Part shown: positions 6,180 to 10,654 of the stretch, one piece after another
How positions within the stretch are numbered: the first letter of the stretch is position 1
Layout: each line of letters begins with the position of its first letter
NCBI GenBank assembly: GCA_964507925.1
Contig: CAZDRB010000029.1
Coordinates: forward strand, 1 to 10,654
Direction: 5' to 3'
DNA: 10,654 bases
Source: CAZDRB01 sp964507925
GTDB taxonomy: Bacteria > Patescibacteriota > Microgenomatia > UBA1400 > UBA12108
The notes under the pieces: generated by a model
Database searches by the model: none
The model's input: the letters and a program-made list of their open reading frames with translations, nothing else
Told to the model about the DNA's origin: nothing
Made by a program: the position numbers and the translations under genes

Positions 6180-6848
6180 TCAGCCCGCACCCATTTGGAC
6201 GTTGCGCTCAGACGACATACTGTACTTGGTGCCGGACTTCTTGACTTGGCTCCAGTAGTGACCTTGCTTTTTGCGGCTACCAGTCATTTGAAGCCAGGCA
6301 GAGCCATCTTCTAGGGACTTGCGCATAAACTTGATCCAAGTCTTGAGTTTTTGGAAGTAGTTGAGGTGGTATACACCCCCCTCGACGATGTTTTGCATCA
6401 TTGCTTGCTCGACCTCTTTCTCTACTTTGCCCATTGAGGCAACGAGGAGCGAGAGTTCTTGTCTGACTCCCTCTATTTCCTGGCGAAGCTTTTCGTCGGC
6501 GTAGGAAAACAGGACTTTTGATTCTTGAGACTTGTGTTGGTGAAAAGCTCTTTCTTTGAGCTTGGCCTCTTCGGCAGCCCTCTCCTCACGCTCGGCGATA
6601 AAGGCCTCAAAATCGGGTGTTTGGGTCTCGCCAATACTTGGGGCGCGGCCTGACTTGGCAGATCCCAAGAGTTGGTCAAAGATGCTTTGTGCTGACCCTT
6701 TAACTACATCGTTTTTGAGGGATTTGACGACTGAGCCACCAACGTCTCGGATCGACTCGACAAAATTGGCGTTGTTGGTAACCTTGGCTTTTTTGGCCAC
6801 AGGCTTAGGGTTTAGTTGCTTAAAGTTTTTGAAAGGATCGTTTGTCAT
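6180..6848 (-). CDS. DUF5660-like protein of unknown function
   Basis: The protein has 222 residues, is charged, and shows no signal peptide or membrane segment. Residues 1-75 are basic and low in structure. Residues 78-145 (FEAFIAEREERAAEEAKLKERAF…, EKLRQEIEGVRQELSLL) look like a coiled coil. The C-terminal part, GGVYHLNYFQKLKTWIKFMRKSLEDGSAWL and then KKQGHYWSQVKKSGTKYSMSSER, resembles from memory the DUF5660 family reported mainly in CPR bacteria; no search was run. It lies 29 nt downstream of trigger factor and has a strong SD, AAGGGG, 7 nt before the ATG, so it is probably co-expressed with tig. Its own promoter with an inverted repeat may also serve it. Just past the TGA, the +1 frame stays open for 16 codons and reads like protein. 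Confidence 0.75.
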   Translation of the reverse strand: MTNDPFKNFKQLNPKPVAKKAKVTNNANFVESIRDVGGSVVKSLKNDVVKGSAQSIFDQLLGSAKSGRAPSIGETQTPDFEAFIAEREERAAEEAKLKERAFHQHKSQESKVLFSYADEKLRQEIEGVRQELSLLVASMGKVEKEVEQAMMQNIVEGGVYHLNYFQKLKTWIKFMRKSLEDGSAWLQMTGSRKKQGHYWSQVKKSGTKYSMSSERNVQMGAG

Positions 6849-6860
6849 ATCACTCCCCTT

Positions 6861-6900
6861 GGATACCGTATAGTATCCTATAATCCAGAGAGAAAGTCAA
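6861..6900 (-). promoter_or_regulatory. Promoter with overlapping inverted repeat upstream of the DUF5660-like gene
   Basis: The minus strand carries TTGACT (6900-6895, 5 of 6), a 17-nt spacer, and GATACT (6877-6872, 4 of 6), running through the tig stop codon. A perfect 6-bp inverted repeat GGATAC/GTATCC with a 6-nt centre (6878-6861) covers the -10 and the likely start site. It could be an operator or a small 5' hairpin. The SD of the next gene follows at once. Confidence 0.4.
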
Positions 6901-7711
6901 GAACCTTGCGCTTTTGAAGCACGTATTTGACGTACGATTCTTGGCCTTTTTGAGGTTTGAGAGCTTGTATTTCTGGCTCGGTAACCTCGGGCTTTCTTTC
7001 GCTCACTAGTTTTTGGAGGATAAACTCGAGTTTGAGATTAGCCTCGGCTGATTTTTTGTACTCTTCTACCAGATCATTCGTTGATTTTTTGATTGATTTG
7101 GCGTAATCCTCGAGTGTGAGCTTGAGGGAGCTGAGCTGGGAGGCAAGTCTAGTGAGCGCGGACTTGGTTTCTTCCTCGATCAAGAGTGGCGAGACCTCGA
7201 GTTTGGCGTTGTCGATCAAAGCATCAAAGATGTGATTGAGCTTGTGCTCTTCTTCTTGTTTTTTGGCATCCTCAGCCTTGTCCGCCTTGTGATCATGCTT
7301 TTTGTGCTCAGCAAGAGCTTTTTTGACGTATTTTTCGTAATCTCCGAGTTCTATCTCAGGAGAAGTCGCGACCTCGACGGCCATGATCCAGTCTTTACCC
7401 TCCCCCATCTCCTTTGGAGTGACCCTGGGGTCGATGAGTGGGATCAGCTTGTGTTCGTGGACAACAGCTGAGTAGGCAGGCGAGAGAAGGTGCTCGAGGA
7501 CGTGGGAGTTGAGTTCGTTTTTGTCAGACTTGGACTCAACTAGTGCGAGCGGGGCCTTGCCTTTGCGAAAGCCCTGAATTTCGATTTTTTCTCTGACCTC
7601 GGAGAGGACTTTTTGGTACTCGACCTTGATCTCTGAGGCTTTTAATACCAGATCAAAGCTGACTGTCCCGTCTGGTTTTTTGTCGATTTTGGTTCCGGTT
7701 GTTTTGGTCAT
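6878..7711 (-). CDS. tig: Trigger factor without the PPIase domain
   Basis: Trigger factor is the ribosome-bound chaperone at the nascent-chain exit. The ribosome-binding domain is present, with the signature GFRKGKAP at residues 47-54 from this ATG. The FKBP-type prolyl isomerase domain, normally ~90 residues in the middle, is missing. In its place is a Lys/His/Glu-rich linker (HKKHDHKADKAEDAKKQEEE). The C-terminal arm domain follows (NHIFDALIDNAKLEVSPLLIEEE…). This makes ~277 residues instead of ~430. A TTG start two codons upstream (7717) is possible, but ATG 7711 is preferred because a perfect TATAAT ends 8 nt before it and no SD is present; the transcript would start at or just before the ATG. 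The DUF5660-like gene follows 29 nt after the stop. Confidence 0.92.
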   Translation of the reverse strand: MTKTTGTKIDKKPDGTVSFDLVLKASEIKVEYQKVLSEVREKIEIQGFRKGKAPLALVESKSDKNELNSHVLEHLLSPAYSAVVHEHKLIPLIDPRVTPKEMGEGKDWIMAVEVATSPEIELGDYEKYVKKALAEHKKHDHKADKAEDAKKQEEEHKLNHIFDALIDNAKLEVSPLLIEEETKSALTRLASQLSSLKLTLEDYAKSIKKSTNDLVEEYKKSAEANLKLEFILQKLVSERKPEVTEPEIQALKPQKGQESYVKYVLQKRKVLDFLSGL

Positions 7712-7719
7712 AGGCAAGG

Positions 7720-7725
7720 ATTATA
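7720..7725 (-). promoter_or_regulatory. -10 of tig (leaderless start)
   Basis: A perfect TATAAT on the minus strand ends 8 nt before ATG 7711. No good -35 is seen at 16-18 nt. The position argues for the ATG over the upstream TTG as the true start. Confidence 0.5.
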
Positions 7726-7979
7726 CCCTATCTCTGGTCGGACTTGGTCACCGATATTTGTCTGCTGACAAATTCGTCGACCCCAGCTCGCCTCCGTCGA
7801 GGCTCCGCTTTTCAAGTCATCAACTAGATATATTTTTCTCACTGCACAAAGTATATGCAACGAGAAAAATGTGCCAAGGTCTCCCAGACTGCTTTGCGTC
7901 TGGAGGCATTTCTCGTGTACCTTCGGTACTCGAAGTGCAGAGACTGACTTTCACCTACGGCTCAAGTCTTTCCACAATA
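7726..7979. other. Hairpin-rich non-coding interval between tRNA-Leu and tig
   Basis: No credible gene covers this 254-nt stretch. It holds a series of inverted repeats. They are ATTTGTC/GACAAAT (7756-7762 with 7767-7773), GCCTC/GAGGC (7790-7794 with 7799-7803), ATTTTTCTC/GAGAAAAAT (7832-7840 with 7862-7870), CGAGAAA/TTTCTCG (7861-7867 with 7909-7915) enclosing CCAGAC/GTCTGG, and GTACC/GGTAC (7917-7921 with 7925-7929). The segment at 7861-7870 can pair with either the left or the right partner, not both. I looked for RNase P, tmRNA, SRP and 6S landmarks and did not find them. Strand and function are unknown. Confidence 0.55.
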
Positions 7980-8016
7980 CAAATAACAATTAGGCTAGTA
8001 GCCTACTTGTTATTTG
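7980..8016 (-). repeat. 37-nt near-perfect palindrome directly at the 3' end of tRNA-Leu
   Basis: CAAATAACAA (7980-7989) pairs with TTGTTATTTG (8007-8016). Inside, TAGGCT pairs with AGCCTA over a 3-nt loop, with one mismatched pair between the two stems. In tRNA orientation it begins on the base after the discriminator. A T-rich but broken tract follows on the minus strand (TTGTTATTTGTATTG), so a weak terminator or a processing signal is possible. Confidence 0.75.
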
Positions 8017-8097
8017 TGCCAAGGAGAGGACTTGAACCTCCATGGATTGCTCCACACGCTCCTAAAGCGTGCGCGTATACCATTTCGCCACCTTGGC
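8017..8097 (-). tRNA. tRNA-Leu(TAG)
   Basis: A type II tRNA of 81 nt: acceptor GCCAAGG/CCTTGGC, anticodon stem CACGC/GCGTG with loop TTTAGGA (anticodon TAG), long variable arm TGGAGCAATCCA, T arm GAGG-TTCAAGT-CCTC, discriminator A. CAA rather than CCA follows. It reads CUN leucine codons. Confidence 0.95.
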
Positions 8098-8108
8098 TTG
8101 CAAAAGGC

Positions 8109-8114
8109 ATTATA
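8109..8114 (-). promoter_or_regulatory. -10 of tRNA-Leu(TAG)
   Basis: A perfect TATAAT on the minus strand ends 11 nt before the tRNA and abuts the stop codon of the upstream lytic-transglycosylase-like gene. The -35 region (CTGCAC at 17 nt) is poor. Confidence 0.5.
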
Positions 8115-8606
8115 TTACAGAGTGATCGGGAGTGCAGAGACCGGAATCTCGGCGGATTTGATTTTGTTCATAAAGAATCTAGTGTTACGGGTCCAGCCCT
8201 CGGTTGAGACAGAGTTGTAGGTACGGGCAATAGTCTCGAGACTCGAGATGTTGTATTTTGTAGCTAGACCAGAGGCGACACCTTCGATTGCCGTCTCAAG
8301 TGACTCAAAGCAGAGTTTGTTGTCGCCGTAGATCCCCCAGCCATACGGGTTGATGCACTGGTATGGCATTCGGCGCGCAAATGAGCTCTCGGTGCCGGCG
8401 ATAGCTGCCATGAGGGTCCAGTCTAGACCGTATTTTTCTGCAGTCGCAATCAGTGTCTCCTCTAGGCCGACCATAGGAGAGTTGTACTTGGCTAGAACTG
8501 AGCGCATCTGTGCCTCACGCAGGTCAAAATCGGCGGCTTTTGCAGTGTTTGCACCAGACAGAAGAATAAGGATGGCGCTTATGATCCAGAGAAGAGTCTT
8601 TTTCAT
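8115..8606 (-). CDS. Secreted lytic-transglycosylase-like (lysozyme-fold) protein, paralogue 1
   Basis: The protein has 163 residues. A classic signal peptide (KK, hydrophobic 5-17) ends near AKA at 22-24. The mature domain has YGLDWTLMAAIAGTESSF, with Glu73 placed like the catalytic acid of soluble lytic transglycosylases. It is followed by a conserved C-x-N-P-x-G-W-G-I and LCF block (Cys84, Cys99, possibly a disulfide) and ASGLATKY. Such enzymes cut peptidoglycan glycan strands outside the membrane; substrate cleavage here is inferred. The upstream gene is a clear paralogue with the same blocks. The promoter and absence of an SD point to a near-leaderless mRNA. A transglycosylase-fold protein without activity is the alternative. 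Confidence 0.8.
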   Translation of the reverse strand: MKKTLLWIISAILILLSGANTAKAADFDLREAQMRSVLAKYNSPMVGLEETLIATAEKYGLDWTLMAAIAGTESSFARRMPYQCINPYGWGIYGDNKLCFESLETAIEGVASGLATKYNISSLETIARTYNSVSTEGWTRNTRFFMNKIKSAEIPVSALPITL

Positions 8607-8615
8607 AGTCCGCGG

Positions 8616-8643
8616 ATGTTACCACGAACTATAGGATTGTCAA
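8616..8643 (-). promoter_or_regulatory. Promoter of lytic-transglycosylase-like paralogue 1
   Basis: TTGACA (8643-8638), a 16-nt spacer, and TAACAT (8621-8616, 4 of 6) lie on the minus strand, ending 9 nt before the ATG. The paralogue pair is therefore probably transcribed separately. Confidence 0.55.
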
Positions 8644-8667
8644 CCCTTCGATGGATTCAGGGCAGGC

Positions 8668-9270
8668 CTACCAGTTACCGTTTTGGAGATCGGACATAAA
8701 CTGATTAACCCCTTTGGCCCAGGCTCCGCCTGGACTATGGGGGACGTATTTGGTCATGATTTCGTCTGGAGTATTTAAGCCGTAGGCATGATACTTGGTT
8801 GCGATCCCCTTGGTAAAAGTCTCAAAGCCCTCGGCCCAGGTGTCGAAGCAGAGTGTGCCAGCCGAGTGAATGCCCCACCCCCAGGCGTTGTGGCAGTTTT
8901 CGGGCATGAGTTTGCCAAGATTGGATTCTTGTTGGGCGATAGCGACCACAAGATAGGGATCAACGCCGTGCTGGTCCGCAGTCTGAACGATAAACTCCCC
9001 CATGCCGCTAAATGGCGAGCCATAATCGGCGAGATAGTTGTTGATGACCAGTGGCCTGGCATCTTCCTGGGCGAGTGCGGTCTTGATCTCAAAGGCGGCC
9101 TTGGGGAGCGCGGCAAAGGTAATTGGGCTCGTGCGAATACTAGATATCTCCTGACGGATAAGACCCTTGATCCCTTTGGTTACAGAGAAAGAGGAGTATA
9201 CATTTAGCATGACCACGAGGGAAATAACCGAAGCGGGCAACCAAAAAATTACCTTCAAAAAGGATTTCAT
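8668..9270 (-). CDS. Membrane-anchored lytic-transglycosylase-like protein, paralogue 2
   Basis: The protein has 200 residues with one N-terminal hydrophobic segment (about 6-26, VIFWLPASVISLVVML) that may be an anchor or uncleaved signal. A linker runs to about 75. The lysozyme-like domain follows: YGSPFSGMGEFIVQTADQHG, VVAIAQQESNLGK (Glu115 as candidate acid), ENCHNAWGWGI and LCF (Cys126, Cys141), KGIATKY, and a C-terminal GGAWAKGVNQFM. It aligns block by block with the 163-residue neighbour from Y-x-S-P onward, so the two arose by duplication. It is likely to act on the cell wall outside the membrane. TATGAT ends 8 nt before the ATG and no SD is present. Confidence 0.8.
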   Translation of the reverse strand: MKSFLKVIFWLPASVISLVVMLNVYSSFSVTKGIKGLIRQEISSIRTSPITFAALPKAAFEIKTALAQEDARPLVINNYLADYGSPFSGMGEFIVQTADQHGVDPYLVVAIAQQESNLGKLMPENCHNAWGWGIHSAGTLCFDTWAEGFETFTKGIATKYHAYGLNTPDEIMTKYVPHSPGGAWAKGVNQFMSDLQNGNW

Positions 9271-9278
9271 ATTCTAGG

Positions 9279-9284
9279 ATCATA
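9279..9284 (-). promoter_or_regulatory. Candidate -10 of lytic-transglycosylase-like paralogue 2
   Basis: TATGAT (5 of 6) on the minus strand ends 8 nt before the ATG. A perfect TTGACA lies 20 nt upstream of it, longer than the usual 16-18 nt. Confidence 0.4.
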
Positions 9285-9312
9285 CTCGCGAAAATATGGG
9301 CAAATGTCAAGT

Positions 9313-9636
9313 TTAGGAAAGGTCGGGAGTGTCTTTGTTCCAGACAAGCCATTTTTCCTTAACCTCTTTTTCCAGATCTACGTCGTAGTGCTTGGCGAGG
9401 AGGATTACGTGACAGAAGACATCGGCCATTTCTTTTTTAAATTCCTCGGTAATCTCCTGTTCTGATTTGTCTTTTTTGCGTCCCCTGCCAGTCATCATGA
9501 GGTAGCTCTGAATGAGCTCACCTAGCTCCTCCTGGAGTTTGAGAACATACCAGTTCCCGTCCCTGTTGATCCCGAATTTTTTGGCGTAGGCGTCGGAGAT
9601 CTGTGAAATGGCGAGTGCGACTTTGTTGATGTTCAT
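9313..9636 (-). CDS. MazG-like nucleotide pyrophosphohydrolase
   Basis: A single-domain, all-alpha protein of 107 residues. It has the family metal-binding pattern: LQEELGELIQSY (Glu36, Glu37, Glu40) and, after a basic loop, EMADVFCHVILLAKHYDVDLEKEVKEKW (Glu69, Asp72). Members hydrolyse nucleoside triphosphates to monophosphate and pyrophosphate with magnesium, usually removing non-standard or excess nucleotides in the cytoplasm. The specific nucleotide is not deducible. It has its own extended -10 directly upstream and no SD. The neighbours do not share an obvious pathway. Confidence 0.85.
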   Translation of the reverse strand: MNINKVALAISQISDAYAKKFGINRDGNWYVLKLQEELGELIQSYLMMTGRGRKKDKSEQEITEEFKKEMADVFCHVILLAKHYDVDLEKEVKEKWLVWNKDTPDLS

Positions 9637-9642
9637 GAACAG

Positions 9643-9651
9643 ATTATAGCA
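9643..9651 (-). promoter_or_regulatory. Extended -10 promoter of the MazG-like gene
   Basis: The minus strand reads TGCTATAAT, a perfect TGn plus TATAAT, ending 6 nt before the ATG. It is the best example in the window of a -10 placed for leaderless transcription. Confidence 0.6.
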
Positions 9652-9681
9652 TATTGAGATAGTTTGAGTGGGATAAAAAAA

Positions 9682-10494
9682 TTAGTTTTCAAGACTGTCT
9701 ACTAGTTTGAGAACAAAGTTTAGTCGAGAAGCGAATGCCCTCGTTGTATATGGGGAGCGGATGAAGTATTGATAGATCCCAGGAGAGATAGTGTTTAGCA
9801 ATCTTGCAGTTTCACGCCCTCTATCCTTTTCGGAGCGAGAGTTGATTAAGGCATCGATGAGTTGAAGCGAGTAATCTTGTAGTAACTCTAGGGAGTAGGC
9901 AGCAAGGGCGCTTGGTGAATATTTTAGATTTTTTGCGCTATCTAGATGAAAATACTTTCGAGGAAGATGTATCTTTTTAGCTTTTTTCGTCGGCGATACG
10001 GCTACTACCATATTTTTAAATCTCTGTTCTAAGTAATTGGCCGCAAAAAGATCAGCACTGCCCTCTTCAAGGAATTCTCCGTAGTATCTATTTTGGGCCG
10101 GATATCTAAATCCAATCCTCGGCCAGGCTGATTTGCTATTTGCATGCCATTGTTCATGAGCGATAAAACTTTCGAATTGACGCGGACTTAATCGACCGCT
10201 TGGTTTGAAGATTAGTGAAAGTCCAAGAAAATAGGAGTAAAAAGCTAGGCCATCTGATGGGCTATACAAAAAACCATCTGGATTATCAATTTTATTTGCC
10301 CTTGCTATCTCATATAATTCTCTTGATCTAGATTCGGGAATTATTGCGTAGGGTCTAATTTTTAGTCTGTGATTTTCGACGTACTTCTCTAATTTGATGA
10401 GATTAAGGTCTGGATGGGCATCATTTGGGAACTCTTTCAAAATATCTCTTCTTGTTTTTCTAAATCTAGGATCTAACTCGCGATGTGTCAGCAT
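9682..10494 (-). CDS. Putative HExxH zinc metallopeptidase
   Basis: The protein has 270 residues with no signal peptide or membrane segment visible. SFIAHEQWHANS carries HExxH (His113, Glu114, His117), and about 26 residues later FLEEGSADLFAANYLEQR offers Glu143/Glu144 as a third ligand, a gluzincin-like layout. The N-terminal third (FLYSPSDGLAFYSYFLGLSLIF) may form the active-site wall. The helical C-terminal half is unassigned. I do not recognise the precise family; peptidase activity is inferred from the motif. It starts 5 nt after the encoded CCA of tRNA-Gln with no SD, so it is likely read from the tRNA promoter and freed by 3' processing of the tRNA. It looks AT-richer than the translation genes. 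Confidence 0.7.
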   Translation of the reverse strand: MLTHRELDPRFRKTRRDILKEFPNDAHPDLNLIKLEKYVENHRLKIRPYAIIPESRSRELYEIARANKIDNPDGFLYSPSDGLAFYSYFLGLSLIFKPSGRLSPRQFESFIAHEQWHANSKSAWPRIGFRYPAQNRYYGEFLEEGSADLFAANYLEQRFKNMVVAVSPTKKAKKIHLPRKYFHLDSAKNLKYSPSALAAYSLELLQDYSLQLIDALINSRSEKDRGRETARLLNTISPGIYQYFIRSPYTTRAFASRLNFVLKLVDSLEN

Positions 10495-10499
10495 ATATT

Positions 10500-10573
10500 T
10501 GGTTGCCGGGCTAGGATTCGAACCTAGAAATACGGCTTCAAAGGCCGCTGTGATACCATTTCACCACCCGGCA
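10500..10573 (-). tRNA. tRNA-Gln(TTG)
   Basis: Acceptor TGCCGGG/CCCGGCA with the U1-A72 pair typical of tRNA-Gln, D arm GTGA/TCAC, anticodon stem GCGGC/GCCGT with loop CTTTGAA (anticodon TTG), T arm CTAGG-TTCGAAT-CCTAG, discriminator A. Unlike the other two complete tRNAs here, CCA is encoded (10502-10500). Confidence 0.95.
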
Positions 10574-10587
10574 GAGTGACAAGAGGT

Positions 10588-10593
10588 ATTTTA
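10588..10593 (-). promoter_or_regulatory. Candidate -10 of tRNA-Gln
   Basis: TAAAAT on the minus strand, in the context TAAAATAC shared with tRNA-Val, ends 14 nt before the tRNA. No good -35 is seen. Confidence 0.35.
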
Positions 10594-10604
10594 CTACAGA
10601 TTTA

Positions 10605-10633
10605 CAGACAAGCTTTATTTCTTCTTGTATAAT
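10605..10633 (+). promoter_or_regulatory. Plus-strand promoter at right edge
   Basis: CAGACA (10605-10610, 4 of 6), a 17-nt spacer, then a perfect TATAAT (10628-10633). The predicted start lies a few bases before the partial tRNA. It diverges from the tRNA-Gln promoter. Confidence 0.55.
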
Positions 10634-10644
10634 AGCCGAGTTGC

Positions 10645-10654
10645 GCCGAGGTGG
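10645..10654 (+). tRNA. Probable tRNA-Leu, first 10 nt only
   Basis: The window ends in GCCGAGGTGG, the opening of many bacterial tRNA-Leu genes (E. coli tRNA-Leu(GAG) starts this way) and close to GCCAAGGTGG of the tRNA-Leu in this window. A promoter ends 11 nt upstream. Ten bases cannot prove it; another type II tRNA is possible. Confidence 0.45.

Noticed and set aside
7712..7717. TTG start for trigger factor two codons upstream
   Set aside because: TATAAT would end only 2 nt before this TTG, leaving it upstream of the expected transcription start; the ATG at 7711 fits better.
7726..7979. RNase P RNA, tmRNA or SRP RNA
   Set aside because: GGAAAGACTTGAGC on the minus strand recalls the RNase P GGAAAGTCC block, but the other conserved regions are absent and the interval is too short. 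No tRNA-like ends or SRP apical motif are present.
7626..8207. Plus-strand open frame of 193 codons
   Set aside because: It runs antisense through the start of tig, the hairpin-rich interval and the whole tRNA-Leu gene, and shows no protein family features.
9643..9684. T-run after the HExxH gene as an intrinsic terminator
   Set aside because: Seven T follow the stop on the minus strand, but no stable stem precedes them.
1..10654. CRISPR array, insertion sequence or phage genes
   Set aside because: No regularly spaced repeats, transposase or phage structural genes are visible; the inverted repeats are single-copy hairpins.

Overview
The window looks like part of a small-genome bacterium of the Candidate Phyla Radiation (Patescibacteria; a Microgenomates- or Saccharibacteria-like member is my guess). 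The reasons are a trigger factor with no FKBP/PPIase domain, a threonyl-tRNA synthetase with no TGS domain, a protein resembling the CPR-associated DUF5660 family, two small secreted lysozyme-fold paralogues, tRNAs mostly without encoded CCA, and very short intergenic gaps. TGA is used as a normal stop (infC, the DUF5660-like gene), so this is not a UGA-recoding lineage. Every protein gene is on the minus strand, so transcription reads from high to low coordinates; only a partial tRNA at the right edge is on the plus strand.

Layout in transcription order from the right edge. A divergent tRNA pair (partial plus-strand tRNA-Leu; minus-strand tRNA-Gln(TTG)) precedes a putative HExxH zinc peptidase. 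Then come a MazG-like nucleotide pyrophosphohydrolase, two tandem paralogues of an exported lytic-transglycosylase-like protein, and tRNA-Leu(TAG) with a 37-nt palindrome at its 3' end. About 250 nt of hairpin-rich non-coding DNA follow, then trigger factor, the DUF5660-like gene and tRNA-Val(GAC). Next is the translation operon thrS-infC-rpmI-rplT, closed by an intrinsic terminator. After a gap with an unexplained large hairpin come a promoter, a 22-codon leader ORF with clustered Phe codons and an attenuator-like terminator. Last is an AT-richer cassette of a GNAT-fusion protein, an M20 deacylase/peptidase and an AlaX-type editing protein that runs off the left edge.

The most interesting region is 2850-3020. 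It has a consensus-like promoter, a leader ORF (…SFFFTSFTSGA…) whose AUG lies at the predicted transcription start, and three mutually exclusive RNA pairings: 1:2, 2:3 (antiterminator) and 3:4 (terminator plus U7). This is the architecture of classical ribosome-mediated attenuation. In E. coli the order is thrS-infC-rpmI-rplT-pheM-pheS-pheT, with the pheM Phe leader at exactly this place. Here the attenuator position is kept but the next genes are GNAT and M20 rather than pheST.

A second theme is a -10-like hexamer 6-9 nt upstream of the AUG of many genes (infC, tig, mazG-like, thrS, both lytic-transglycosylase-like genes, the leader ORF, perhaps alaX) with no Shine-Dalgarno sequence. This suggests that leaderless transcription is common here, while M20 and the DUF5660-like gene have good SD sequences.
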